NCBI GenBank assembly: GCA_030374735.1
Contig: JASCIV010000151.1
Location: 1 to 37,386 of the forward strand
Length of the DNA stretch: 37,386 bases
From: Gracilaria caudata
Taxonomy: Eukaryota; Rhodophyta; Florideophyceae; Gracilariales; Gracilariaceae
Reading direction: 5' to 3'
Under the pieces are notes generated by a model. The model searched no databases. It saw only the letters and a list, made by a program, of their open reading frames with translations, and had not been told where the DNA came from. This document shows, in pieces, positions 9,253-19,600 of the stretch. The number at the start of each line of letters is the position of its first letter. Positions within the stretch are counted from its first letter, which is position 1. The position numbers and the translations under genes were made by a program.

Positions 9253-11000
9253 ATGTCTTCCAAACCTCAGTCTCACACTACAGTGAGCTCAGATGAGATC
9301 AATTATCTAGTCTTTCGTTATCTACAAGAGTCTGGTACGTCAGCCAAACGTTTTCACCCACCCACCGTCGCGCCGAACGTGTACATTTTGCGTCAGCCCA
9401 TACTCCTCTGTATTTGTGTGCTTCTACAACTTTGTTCGTGCCGTGTCGCAGTGTCAATTCGACGCTAACGTTCTGTTTATGTGTGTTTATTTTTTGCTTG
9501 CTCGTTCCGCTTGATCCTGCCTCCACAGGATACGTTCACAGCGCTTTCGCCTTCGGCTACGAGAGCCAAGTGATCAGGACCAAAATCGATGGTTCTCAAA
9601 TACCACCGGGCGCTCTTCTTTCCTTCATCCAACGCGGGGTCAATTTCGTCGAAATCGAAGAGAGTCTCATGGACGAAAGTAAGGATGGTACCCACGCGAT
9701 GGATGGCGTTACATCTTTACTCGACGTCCACCGATGTCTTTGCAATCAAGATTTCAAGCCTCCTCGTCAGGTCAACGTAATTAACGGCACCAATGATAAC
9801 GCCATGATGATGGATACAGATGACAAGGAACCCGCTACAAGTGCTGACAAAACGAAGGAGCGTACAAAGTCAAATATAGACGTGCCAGACTCGGACGTGC
9901 TCAGCCTGAGAGGCCATACATCGGAGGTGTTTGTCTGCGCGTGGAACCCACGTACGTCCGTGCTGGCAACTGGTTCGGGAGACTCTACAGCTCGAATCTG
10001 GCCTATACCCACAACTTTTCCAGCACCATCATCTGCGTCGGCGGCAGCAGCTGCACAGCCTTTAGTACTTCCTCATGCAGCCGAACGGCCACGATCCACA
10101 GCCTTGGCCAAACATAAATCGAATGATGTCACAACGTTGGATTGGAATCCAACAGGTACCATGCTTGCAACTGGCACATATGATGGAGTCGCGAAAGTCT
10201 GGAGTGAAACTGGCGAATTGAAGCTCAGTCTTGTGCGACATACTGGACCTCTGTTCTCGTTGAAGTGGAACAAGAAAGGCAATTACATTCTAATTGGGTC
10301 GGTAGATAAAACTACAACAGTATGGAACGCGCTCACGGGACAACTCGTTCGACAATACACTTTGCATGAGGCGCCTTGTTTGGACGTGGACTGGAAGGAT
10401 GATCTTGTTTTCGCCTCTTGTTCGACTGACAAGCTCATATACATGCAAAGCGTGGAATCAAATAACCCAATTCGTGTATACCGTGGTCATGAAGATGAAA
10501 TTAACTGCATCAAGTTTGATCCGTCTGGAACGCTCTTGGCATCATGTTCTGATGATTACACAGCAAAGGTGTGGAGCACAAAGAGTCAAAAGATGGTGTG
10601 CAACCTAACAGAACATACTAGGGAGGTATATACAATGCAATGGTGCCCCAGTGCGAATCGGCGGTTGGTTCTTGCCACAGCATCGTTCGATGCGATGGTG
10701 AAATTGTGGGATGTAAGTTCGGGAAGATGCATGAGGACTCTCACCGGTCATACTGATCCTGTGTACTCGTTGGCATATAGTCCTGATGGCCAATATTTGG
10801 TAAGCGGTTCATTCGATCGAACATTTAACATCTGGAGTGCGAAGGACGGCACGTTAGTCAGAAGATTTTCAGGCGACGGCGGAATCTTTGAGGTTGCCTG
10901 GAATCCAGTAGGAGACAAACTCGCTGCATGTTTCAGTAGCAACACAGTGTGCGTGGTTGACTTGAGAAAAATGCTTTCGACGACAGTAAAGGCATCATAG
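9253..11000 (+). CDS. TBL1/HOS15-like LisH-WD40 co-repressor, two exons
   Basis: Exon 1 is 9253-9334, the intron is 9335-9528 and exon 2 is 9529-11000, giving 517 aa. TBL1-family proteins bridge NCoR/SMRT-type co-repressors and histone deacetylases (HOS15 in plants, Ebi in flies) and can recruit ubiquitin ligases. The N-terminal LisH motif (about residues 11-43) runs from DEINYLVFRYLQESG in exon 1 to YVHSAFAFGYESQV in exon 2. It is followed by the F-box-like GALLSFIQRGVNFVEIEE, as in animal TBL1. An acidic linker leads to eight WD40 repeats from about residue 149, each with a GH- or H-type start and an [IV]W end, the number expected for this family. Reading exon 2 alone as an intact gene gives a spurious hydrophobic N-terminus from the intron (MCASTTLF...). 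The gene converges with the Hint gene; the stop codons are about 200 bp apart. Confidence 0.95.
9335..9528 (+). other. Spliceosomal intron in the TBL1-like gene
   Basis: The donor is TCTG/GTACGT and the acceptor is CTCCACAG/GATACG. The intron is 194 bp, phase 1, with a T-rich 3' part. Splicing joins the two halves of the LisH motif into the exact family pattern (QESG-Y-HSAF), which is strong evidence for both sites. The intron contains in-frame stops relative to exon 1 usage and no conserved protein. Confidence 0.92.
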
Positions 11001-11202
11001 CCAGCTCATCCTTTCGTAATTTCCGATCTGGGACACCCGGGATGTGAAGGAGATATCGATAAAGGTCTCGCTGAAGATCTGGTTCATGGAGGTGTGACGT
11101 GCACTGCAGACTGTTGCGGATGCTCTGCGAACAGGAAATACACAAGGAAACAGAGGTCAACACACACGAATCCCATCCTGTACAAATTACGTATGTTTGA
11201 TC

Positions 11203-12390
11203 TTATATATTTAAAATGGCCTGTGAGTTAACTAATGTGTACAGCGGTCTTATACAGTCAACAGAAGTTTCCACTAAGATTCTAAAGGAGGAGAATAGTG
11301 ATGATGGAAAGAGTCGATAAACTCCACGAACCGGCGCGAGGAGAGAAGATGCAGTGCTTGGGGCCGCCGCCCTAGTCCAGGTTGTCGCCACAATGCCGTT
11401 GACAACGATGTTTCCGTCCATGGTCTGCGGGTGATATAAGCCTCGTGCCATAACGCTTTCCACGTTGACGACCGCGTCGTCGACCCCAGACACAAGGGTG
11501 ACGAAATCACCGATTTTTGCTGTGTCTGCGGCTTGAATATGATTGTTAAGATAGAGATAATGACTGCCAGACAAAGCAATATGCTCTCCAGAGGCGGTTG
11601 TAATGTTCACGAACGGGGCAACTACATATCGGTCTTGGTGCGTGAATAAGAAAATATCAGAATAAGTATGTTTGGAAGATGTGAGTACTCTATCCCCAAT
11701 CGCAAGATCTTGCATTCGCACGTTGCGACCATCCTCAGAGAGAACTGTGGCGTGACTTGGGAAACATACCGCAGTCTGTTGCTGCGGCTCGCGCTCATTC
11801 ATCTCTTTCTCCTCGTGAGCCTCTTCCAGAGCCTCTTGTTGTTTGCTAGAATAATCAAACGGCTCATCTAGCTTCTTCTGGAAAACACAGAAGTCGCTGA
11901 AGTGAGAGTACGTGAGGTACAGATAGCCCGGTTGAATTTTCAGACCTAGCTCTTCATCAGTGATAGTAGTATCGCGAGAATTGACAAAGAACCAGCTGAT
12001 GGAACTGGCATTAAACGCCCACGGCCCGCAAACACGCGGCGCAGTCTCCACGCCGGCGAAAAAGAAGACGTTCTTGTGAGACACATGCGACGGAAGCGGC
12101 AAACCGCGCGGGAGGATTTGTGTGCCGTCTTCCACGCGCTTTCCACCGGGTCCTTTGCACGTTATGCCGTTGGCGGTCATGGAAGCGGCCGGGATAAGGC
12201 GCTTGTTCGTGGATATTTTCTCGTACGAGAGCTTTGCCGGACAGGCTGACTGACGACCTGACGCGAGCGTGAAGTCTGTCAGCAGCGACTTGACGGAGAA
12301 CTGTTCGCCATTCGCGATGGAGATGAGCAAACCAATGAACAACGCTGAGGAGGCAAGAGAGATGCGGTGTGTTCCGTTTCGCGCTCCCAT
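11203..12390 (-). CDS. Secreted protein with C-terminal Hint (hedgehog/intein) domain
   Basis: The gene encodes 395 aa from the ATG at 12390; the frame extends further to a TTG at 12456. Residues 1-28 form a clear signal peptide with hydrophobic core LFIGLLISIANG. Residues 29-208 are an extracellular domain with several cysteines that I do not recognise. The Hint domain starts at Cys209 (CFPSHATVLSEDG) and runs to about 345, ending with NGIVATTWT. Such domains cleave themselves by an N-to-S acyl shift at the leading Cys; hedgehog then passes the N-terminal part to a sterol. Visible equivalents are Cys209 (nucleophile), His277 in SGSHYLYL, Ser274 in place of the usual block-B Thr, and Asp253 near the hedgehog position needed for sterol transfer. 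The Cys found near the end of the hedgehog Hint domain is Thr here. A Glu-rich linker precedes the Hint domain. Autoprocessing is plausible; sterol transfer is unproven. Confidence 0.88.
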   Translation of the reverse strand: MGARNGTHRISLASSALFIGLLISIANGEQFSVKSLLTDFTLASGRQSACPAKLSYEKISTNKRLIPAASMTANGITCKGPGGKRVEDGTQILPRGLPLPSHVSHKNVFFFAGVETAPRVCGPWAFNASSISWFFVNSRDTTITDEELGLKIQPGYLYLTYSHFSDFCVFQKKLDEPFDYSSKQQEALEEAHEEKEMNEREPQQQTAVCFPSHATVLSEDGRNVRMQDLAIGDRVLTSSKHTYSDIFLFTHQDRYVVAPFVNITTASGEHIALSGSHYLYLNNHIQAADTAKIGDFVTLVSGVDDAVVNVESVMARGLYHPQTMDGNIVVNGIVATTWTRAAAPSTASSLLAPVRGVYRLFPSSLFSSFRILVETSVDCIRPLYTLVNSQAILNI

Positions 12391-13236
12391 TGCTGCTCCC
12401 AACGATTCGAGCTGGGTTTCGTGACGGCGGTCACTCAGTAATCCCCAGACGAGCAATTATTGAAAGCTGCATAAGGAATGCGGCAGGCGCAAAGCAGTAA
12501 CGGCAGGAAACAAGCAATGAATCGCTGAGTGTGTGGTACAACAAGAGTGTGTGGCACAACAAGTGTTTCAGTTGGCGCGGCCTCACAGCAGGTGGCAATT
12601 GAGCAAGAATTATTCGACAGAGAGGACAGCGGCGGGCCTGCGCTGAATCCAAGCCGAATCCGGCGAGTTGTGACGGGCCTTTCCCGGGCGCCGCCGGCGA
12701 GGATGACGGGGACGAAGGCAGACGACGAGGGCCCTCGCGTGAGCTGCATGGCGCCGGCTATCCTGACTGCGCAATCTCGCAGAGCAGAGAGAGGCAGCTG
12801 TTCAGCGAATAACAAGTCCTGAATCTCTGGACAACGTGGCCACGTGGAAGGCCCTGCCTCGTGGAAGGTAAAGAAAAATGCATGGGGCGCCTTTGGCGCG
12901 TTTGCATCAGCGCCTTCAACTCGCGCGCGCGCTCGTCGCGCGGCCAATCAACAAAGAGGCACGCGCGCTTTTTCCCTTTTTTAAAAAAAGAGCGAAGCGC
13001 AAGCGAGTGAACAGGTCCAAAAAAGTGACGGATGGAGTGCGACGCGCTCTCACACACGCAGCACTGCCACTCACCTCGCAGCGCGTCATCAAACGCGCGC
13101 CACTGCGCAGACGCACGCGCCGCAGCTGCCCCCCCCCGCGCCCTTCACGAATTTCCGCCACCCACATCCGTGCTTCCTCCCGCGCCTCTCTTGCAGCGCG
13201 CTCGCGCTGCGTCCGGCCCCTCTCGACGTCGTCATC
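12391..13236. promoter_or_regulatory. Bidirectional promoter between the Hint and kinase genes
   Basis: These 846 bp lie between divergent starts. The Hint-proximal side has an 18-bp tandem duplication (annotated separately). The kinase-proximal side has an A-run near 12980, GCGC-rich segments and a C-run near 13130. Open frames of up to 170 codons on the minus strand are of biased composition and I do not accept them as genes. Confidence 0.45.
12527..12562. repeat. 18-bp direct tandem duplication
   Basis: GAGTGTGTGG(T/C)ACAACAA occurs twice back to back (12527-12544 and 12545-12562) with a single mismatch, upstream of the Hint gene. It could be a duplicated factor-binding site or a simple slippage product. 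Confidence 0.85.
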
Positions 13237-15681
13237 ATGCATACGCACGTCCGCAAGCACCCCCCTTCGCAGGCCTCGTCGTCGTACGCGCTGCTGACGC
13301 CCTCGCCGCTCCCTCCCCCTCCGCCGCGTCCGCCCCCACCCGAGAAGCGCCGCCCCGCGCCGCCGCCGTCCGCGCGTGGCGACGTCGGCTCGGACGACGA
13401 CTGGCATTGTGCCATGGGCTCCAACTCCGACGCCGACGACGAGTCTCCCATTGTCACCGCCTCCTCTGGCCACCAGTCGCGCCCACAGTCGGCTGAGCAC
13501 GAGCTGCTCGATGATGACGACGAGCAACAATGCGTGCTCATTCCCAATTACCGTGGCGTGTCGAACTCTCGCCCTATACTTGTGCCGCCTGCCGATCGCG
13601 AGCGCTGCATTTCGTCGTCTTCGTCTCTTGAGCAACCGGAGCGACAACCGACCCCTCCGCAACGTATTGGTACGCACCTTTCCTCCAAGCACGCCTCCAA
13701 GGTTGTTTCGTTTGATACCACTGCGCGTGTCCCTCCCCATTCCATTGCCTCCACACTTTCTGCGACCAGCTCCTTCTCTGCGGGCGGCGCCGTTGTGGAC
13801 GATGGCTCCCCATCCTCTGATGCCGCAAGCGCGCCAATGCCTCCCCAACTTCCACGCTCAGAACCGTCGCCGGCGCGCCTCACCAAGTCCAAGTTGATCG
13901 CCACTATGCGTCAGCTTCGCAAGGGAACGTCGAGTGAAAAGAGCGCCGCTCGCCCGCCCAACGAAGCGCTCCCGAAGAGTCTCTCCAACGGCAACCTTAA
14001 TTATTCCCCTTCCTCAGCCTCCTCATCAACTTATATTTCACAGCGCTCCACCGCCGCGTCCAATACTGGCGCCTCGTCTGTCGCCGCTGCTTCTGCGTTG
14101 CAGCAAGGCGCGCACATAGTGGAGCAGCCTATCATTATGCCGAGGTCGCAGTCATACAAGAACGATCGACACGTCAGCGCACCTGGCGAGTCGTTCACAG
14201 TGCCCAGTGCTGGCGGACCCAACGTGTTTTCGCTCTACGCATCACCATCTATTTCGAAAAAGTTCTCACCGAGAAGCAGCTATCAATCAGCGCCCACGCC
14301 CACTACCAAGACATTGTCGTTTCTTGAGTGTGTGCTGGAACTGCTTAAGGGCACTGTCGTACACAAGCGGCGCAGCTTCATGCATCATCCTCAAGTATAC
14401 TTGTGGCTTACGTCTGATCTGTGTGAGATTAGATATCGCTACTCGAGAAAGGGTAATGTGCCCATCACTGAGACTGTTAGGCTTTGCAATGTGAGCAAGC
14501 TAAAAGGTTCGGACAGAGAGCTCAGCCTGGAGTTTAGCGACGAACGAAAACGCGTCGAATTCTTGTTTCCGTCAAAGGGAAGCGCTGACGTTTGGCTGAG
14601 CGGGCTATGTTGCCTGGTGCCGGCGTACGCCAGCGTGCGATCACGAGGCAAAATAGTGGGGCTACGAGAAAACTACGACCCGCTGACCGACTCTTGGAAC
14701 GGCAAAAAGATAGAGTCGAGAAAGCGGCTTGCGAATTATATCTTGCTGGGCACTATTGGCAGAGGGTCGTTTGGTAAGGTGAAACTGGCGCTCTCTACGC
14801 AGGACCGACAGTTTTATGCGGTCAAGGTGCTAAGCAAGGCAATGATGCGAAAACGCTTCCGCACCATTCCTTTGAATGGTATGTACATCAACTCTAGGGA
14901 TTTGGGCGAACTGGAGGCGAAAGACGTGAAAGAAATTCAGCTGATGCAGCCGCTGTCACACGAAAACGTGATCCAGTTCATTGGGGTGTACAATGACACA
15001 GAAGAGGATCGCTTCTACATTGTACTGGAGTTCGTGGCGCGCGGCCCAATCATGAGCTCGGCAAAGCTTAAAGGCGCGGACCCGCTGAGCACGGAGCGGG
15101 CGAGAAAAGCATTTGTGGACGTTTTGGCAGGCATCGAATACCTGCACCACCTGAACATTGCGCACCGCGACATCAAGCCGGACAACCTGCTGGAGGCGGG
15201 CGACGGCACTGTGAAAATCTCGGACTTTGGGGCGGCTGTGAAATGTAAGGCGATGGCAGACGGAGGGGCGGCGCTTGCAGAATACTCTACGGCGGGAACA
15301 CCGGCGTTCACGGCGCCCGAGGTTGCGATCTCGGATAACGCGCCCAAAGAGGCGGTGGACCTGCTGGCGGCGGACATGTGGTCGCTGGGGGCCACGCTGT
15401 ACTACATGATGTTTGGGCGGGCTCCGTTCATTGCGAGGTCGGTGTTCGAAATGTATGATACGATCTGCAAGCAGGAGCTGGACTTTCCGAGCGGCGTGGA
15501 CGAGAACAGCGATGTTTGCGTGCTGATCAAGTCGCTGCTGCAGAAGAAGCCGGAGAGACGGGCGACGGTTGAGGCGGTGCTGAGGAGCGCGTGGGTGGCG
15601 AAGAGCGCAGCGGTGGCGGAGAAGGTGGAGAGCATACGACAGGCTGTGGGGCGGCATCGCCGTGAGAAGGCGGGAAGGTGA
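13237..15681 (+). CDS. PH-domain serine/threonine kinase, CaMKK/LKB1-like
   Basis: The gene encodes 814 aa. Kinases of this group (animal CaMKK, yeast Sak1/Tos3/Elm1, plant GRIK) phosphorylate the activation loop of AMPK/SnRK1-type kinases. Residues 1-350 are disordered and Ser/Pro-rich with a polyproline stretch. Residues ~358-462 look like a PH domain: strands such as VYLWLTSDLCEIRYRY, ending in the Trp helix ADVWLSGLCCLV. The kinase spans ~499-790 with GRGSFGKV, AVKVL (Lys ~530), an insert before helix C (Glu in VKEIQLM), the CaMKK-like hinge LEFVARGPIM, HRDIKPDN (~640), DFG (~663) and AGTPAFTAPE, so it should be active. No calmodulin-binding helix is evident. The first ATG is at 13237; an in-frame ATG at 13414 (residue 60) has a better context (GCCATGG) and could be the true start. 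The stop codon overlaps an AAG/GTGAGT donor-like sequence, so a further 3' exon cannot be wholly excluded. Confidence 0.9.
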   Translation: MHTHVRKHPPSQASSSYALLTPSPLPPPPPRPPPPEKRRPAPPPSARGDVGSDDDWHCAMGSNSDADDESPIVTASSGHQSRPQSAEHELLDDDDEQQCVLIPNYRGVSNSRPILVPPADRERCISSSSSLEQPERQPTPPQRIGTHLSSKHASKVVSFDTTARVPPHSIASTLSATSSFSAGGAVVDDGSPSSDAASAPMPPQLPRSEPSPARLTKSKLIATMRQLRKGTSSEKSAARPPNEALPKSLSNGNLNYSPSSASSSTYISQRSTAASNTGASSVAAASALQQGAHIVEQPIIMPRSQSYKNDRHVSAPGESFTVPSAGGPNVFSLYASPSISKKFSPRSSYQSAPTPTTKTLSFLECVLELLKGTVVHKRRSFMHHPQVYLWLTSDLCEIRYRYSRKGNVPITETVRLCNVSKLKGSDRELSLEFSDERKRVEFLFPSKGSADVWLSGLCCLVPAYASVRSRGKIVGLRENYDPLTDSWNGKKIESRKRLANYILLGTIGRGSFGKVKLALSTQDRQFYAVKVLSKAMMRKRFRTIPLNGMYINSRDLGELEAKDVKEIQLMQPLSHENVIQFIGVYNDTEEDRFYIVLEFVARGPIMSSAKLKGADPLSTERARKAFVDVLAGIEYLHHLNIAHRDIKPDNLLEAGDGTVKISDFGAAVKCKAMADGGAALAEYSTAGTPAFTAPEVAISDNAPKEAVDLLAADMWSLGATLYYMMFGRAPFIARSVFEMYDTICKQELDFPSGVDENSDVCVLIKSLLQKKPERRATVEAVLRSAWVAKSAAVAEKVESIRQAVGRHRREKAGR

Positions 15682-16632
15682 GTGGCAGGGTTTGGCTAGA
15701 GCTCTCACAGCGGCGGTCGGTATAAACATGCGCGATAGTTGTTCCTTTGTTTGCTCCGTTTCTCTTGTGTGTTGTGGCTTTTTTTCGTTTTGTGTATGTA
15801 TAGAGTGTATAGTTTTTCTACGGTAACGCTATCGGTTGCTGTTTGTAAAGAAAAGTTTGGGGTGAGAATTTTTGGGCGGCGCCGTCAGCGGCTGCGCCGC
15901 CGCCGCCGTCGTGCGGAGCGAGTACGAAGGTACAATTTTGCCGCAGGCGTGCCTTTAACGTGCTGTTAAATGTGGCGCAGCGAGCGGGCAGCTGTCTTTC
16001 TATTCTTAGTCGCGATTCTCGCACATGATCAGCGTGATGGTGATGTGCTTTGTGTGCTGCTGCGCTCCCTTCGTCTATCGAATGGCTTGTCATTTGGTTC
16101 ACGCGCTTTTGAAAGCCAAGTCTCGAGGCGCGCATTATTGACGTGGTGTGGACGGGTGCTGGCTGCTATGTTAACGCAAGCCAGCTCTCGCGCTTTTTTT
16201 TTGTCGTACGAAGAGTACCCAGTCGCGCTTTTGATATCGAAACGTACCCGACGCTCGGCGTTCAACTGCGCTCGCGCGCTTGCGAGACTGTTCTGTACAA
16301 CAGTCCCTTGCTTGGCGGGGACGCGGCGTCAATGACTCGTGCGCGCGCGTGCTCAAACCCATGCATGTGCAAGCCCCCCAGAGCTGGGCCCAGAGTGCTG
16401 CACACCTGGGCACTTGTGCAGCTGTGCTACGTGTGTGACCAACCGATAAATTCCCATTTTGAGCCTGTCCGGTTTCCAGCTCGGAGGCAGCGCGTCTCTG
16501 TTGCACTCGCTCTGCGCGCCCATCCGCGTCGCCAGGGCCAGCCACTGCTTGTCTCACGTAGCCACTTCGTCGAGCCCCAATGCTCAGTCTCTGAACCAGT
16601 CTGACAGACCGCATCGCGCCGCTGTCCGCATC
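15682..16632. promoter_or_regulatory. Intergenic region, kinase 3' end to VPS13 promoter
   Basis: These 951 bp hold the kinase 3' region and the VPS13 promoter and leader. They contain a T-rich segment at 15739-15800, a GCCGCC-type GC run at 15875-15915, and a T-run near 16193. The VPS13 frame stays open upstream to a TTG at 16459, but that part has no VPS13-like sequence. No separate gene is supported. Confidence 0.5.
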
Positions 16633-19600
16633 ATGCTGGAAAGTGTGCTCGCCGACGTGCTCACGCGCGTGCTCGGCCAGTATCTGGAGGGCATTGACCG
16701 TGAGAGCGTCACCTTCGGCGCCTGGTCTGGGCTGGTTGAGCTGCGCGGCGTCGCGCTTCGTCCTGAGGCTCTGGCAGTGCTCTTCGAGACACTCGGCGTC
16801 AACCTGCCCGTCACCGTCGAGGCTGGTTTTATCGGGCTGCTGCGACTCAATGTGCCGTGGAATGCCATTGGCACCACGCCCGTGCTCATCACCTTGGAGG
16901 ACATCACCATCATTGCCAGACCAGTGCGCGGCGACGGCTCCGATGACTCTGAATTGGAGCTGCGCGAGCGCCGCATCAAACGTGCGCGTCTTAATACGGA
17001 CGATGCTGTGCGAGAGGCTTCGTGGGGAGTCAGTTCCGAGACGGAGAGCAAGGCCTCCTCCTCCTGGTCCACCTGGCTCGTCAGCGACGAGCTGCGCGCA
17101 AAAGTCATCGACAACATTCAGGTGCATCTCAAGGACATCATCATCCGCTTTGAGGACCCGTTTTCTGACAAGCAGCGCCCCTATCTCACCTCGGTTGTAT
17201 GCGAGTCACTCAAGATCGTGTCCGCAAACGAGGCCTGGCACGAGGCTTTTGTGGAACGAGGCGATGATATGCACACCAGAAAGCTTATGGAAGTCAGCGG
17301 CTTTCGAGTAGACTGGGCCCCGATTACAACGCGCGATCAGCCGGGTGCCTCACTTTCAACAGACGACCATACTTATGCATCATCGCGACGATTTCACACC
17401 CCAGAGCTTCTTCGCCAGTTTGTGAGGGGGGAAGCTTCAGCTTCGTCCTCCTCCTCTGTGTCAGCGCACGCATCGAGTCTCATTGACCCCATAGACGGTT
17501 TTATGCGCATTCTTTTGTCTCCTAACAACAAGCCAGCCATTAGTAGTGCCGATCTTCACCAACTTGATCCCGCGGTGGATCTTGATATTCGCTTCCCTAA
17601 CGTAACATGCAACCTTAACGATGTACAGTACACTTCTTTACTTCAAACTTCCGTATATTTCGCTCGCCTGGCGACACGAGGCGTTCGACCGAAGACGGCC
17701 AAAGCCCGATGGGTGTGGGCCATTGACCAACTTCTTCCAGGTTTCAGCGATCGGCGCAAGCGTGCTCTACGTTTCACTGAGGCCGGTATGGCGGAAACAA
17801 AGACAAAACGACTCGTGTATACTGCATATCGCAAGTCTCTCTTGAAAGCCCGTCGCACTGGCGTGGAGGAGCCCAAAGAGATTTCGGAAGAACTGGAGAA
17901 CATAGAGTCCTGTACGTCGTATGAAGAAATCATAGCGTTTCGTGATTGGATAGATCGGCAGATAGATGCGGACCACGAGGAATGGCAGACTATCGCAAAG
18001 AAAGAAGAAAAGCCCGAGTCAACAGAGGAAGGTGGAACAACAACCTCTACGTTCTGGAGAATGTTGGGCTACGTAGACGAGCAGGAACCACAACCCCAAT
18101 CAAGCGATGTCAGTATATCTGTAAAGGAAGACGACACCCAGAAACAAGTCAGTTTACCAAAAGATGAGAACGATAAGATATCGAAGAATGTGAACCCTCA
18201 ATCTGAGCAACGCATCACTTTGGCCTTACGTGTTGCTTTTCTTCTGCAAAGCGTTACGTTGAATCTTTCTCAAGGCGGGTTTCCCCGGGAATCTATCGCC
18301 CGACTTTCGTGCACTCTGCAAAACTTGCGAGCTGGCGTGTTGCTTTCCTCCGCAAACGACCTCATTACTGAAGCGGTTCTTGGGTCCGTACAAGTGTGGG
18401 ATATATTGAAGAACAGACCTCTTGCTTACAATCGATTTAGCCTTCCTGAAACTGCGGACGATAAGCACTCTGATTCTGTCCAGAGCGCATATCCTACGGA
18501 TGTTAGCGATGCGCTGGAGTCCATTCGCGATGGCTCTAATCCCGCAAGCGAGGTTTTAATGTATGATGAGGCTTATTCGGACCAGGAAAGCGATACTTCA
18601 GCTGCAGAGAATCAATTCGATTCCCAGCGATCCCCGTCTCTCGCTTCTACGACCACGCATTCAGCTTCGTCTGGGAGAAGAAGGAAGCGAAGCAAGGCAT
18701 ACGGATCTAGAGCACGGGATGCAACTCCGCCAACGTTTCGCGTGACTGAGGAGGAGTTCCTTGGAACCTCCCGAAGCCCGTCATCTCTGTGCAGGTACGC
18801 CGCTGCGTTTCGGTACAGGAAACAAGTGAAGCAAGAAGGCGCGGAAGAAACATCGGCTCCAAGAACGTACTTGGATGTGTCCATCGCAACCTTGGAAGCC
18901 GTTGTTGATGGTCCAAAGGGATCGTTCGTCTGGGGCTTAAAGTTTTGGCGTCCACGAGGGATGGCCCAGGATCCAATCATGGCGTTCTTGGGCGCTGCTG
19001 CAGGAGCAAGAATTGCGGAGCTCCGAATGGAAATTGAGGAAGCATTGATAGCAAATAAGGTACCTCTTCAGATCAACGCCGTCATTCTGGCCCCCCGATT
19101 TATTATTCCTGGAAGCAAGGCCTCATCTCCAGCCATAGTAGTGAACTTGGGAACTATTGGAGTATGTACGTCGGACAATGTACCCGTTTTTGGCTCTGGT
19201 GAGTCTCAAGACTATGGAAGAATGGTACGGTACTCGAATTATGTAATGACTCTTGATAATCTAGGTATGTACTATTGTCCTAGTCTTGGTACAGCTCTTT
19301 CAATGGCTCCACAAATGGGGTTACTTCCAGGAAGCCAGCCACATACCGTTGACACAACTGCAGTGGAAAGGATCATTCGGCCGTTTTCTTTGCGATTTAT
19401 GGTTCAGACTTTGAGGGATGCTAACATCGTTCAGGTCGCGCGACATTCGTCTACTGATTGGACGTCTTCAGAGGATAATCTCGCGAAAGTAAGGGTTCGT
19501 GGGACAATTCCAGATGTATCTCTCATTCTCACACAGGCAGCATTTCAACATCTTTTGATTACCGTAGACAAATGGAGTCGAGAGCTATTGCCAACGACAA

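Noticed and set aside
8520..9296. 258-codon plus-strand frame upstream of TBL1
   Set aside because: Arg/Ala/Ser/Cys-rich product of GCGC-rich DNA, no domain, overlaps the TBL1 leader and start in another frame.
12435..12947. 170-codon minus-strand frame between the Hint and kinase genes
   Set aside because: Biased composition, includes the 18-bp duplication as LVVPHT repeats, and lies in the shared promoter.
15676..15690. 5' splice site overlapping the kinase stop codon
   Set aside because: AAG/GTGAGT is a good donor sequence, but the kinase domain is already complete and no downstream exon with matching content is visible.
14956..15729. 257-codon minus-strand frame opposite the kinase domain
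   Set aside because: His/Arg-rich antisense translation of the conserved kinase domain.
16171..17127. 318-codon minus-strand frame opposite the start of VPS13
   Set aside because: Antisense to the clear VPS13 N-terminus and composed of mixed low-information sequence; a shadow of the real gene.
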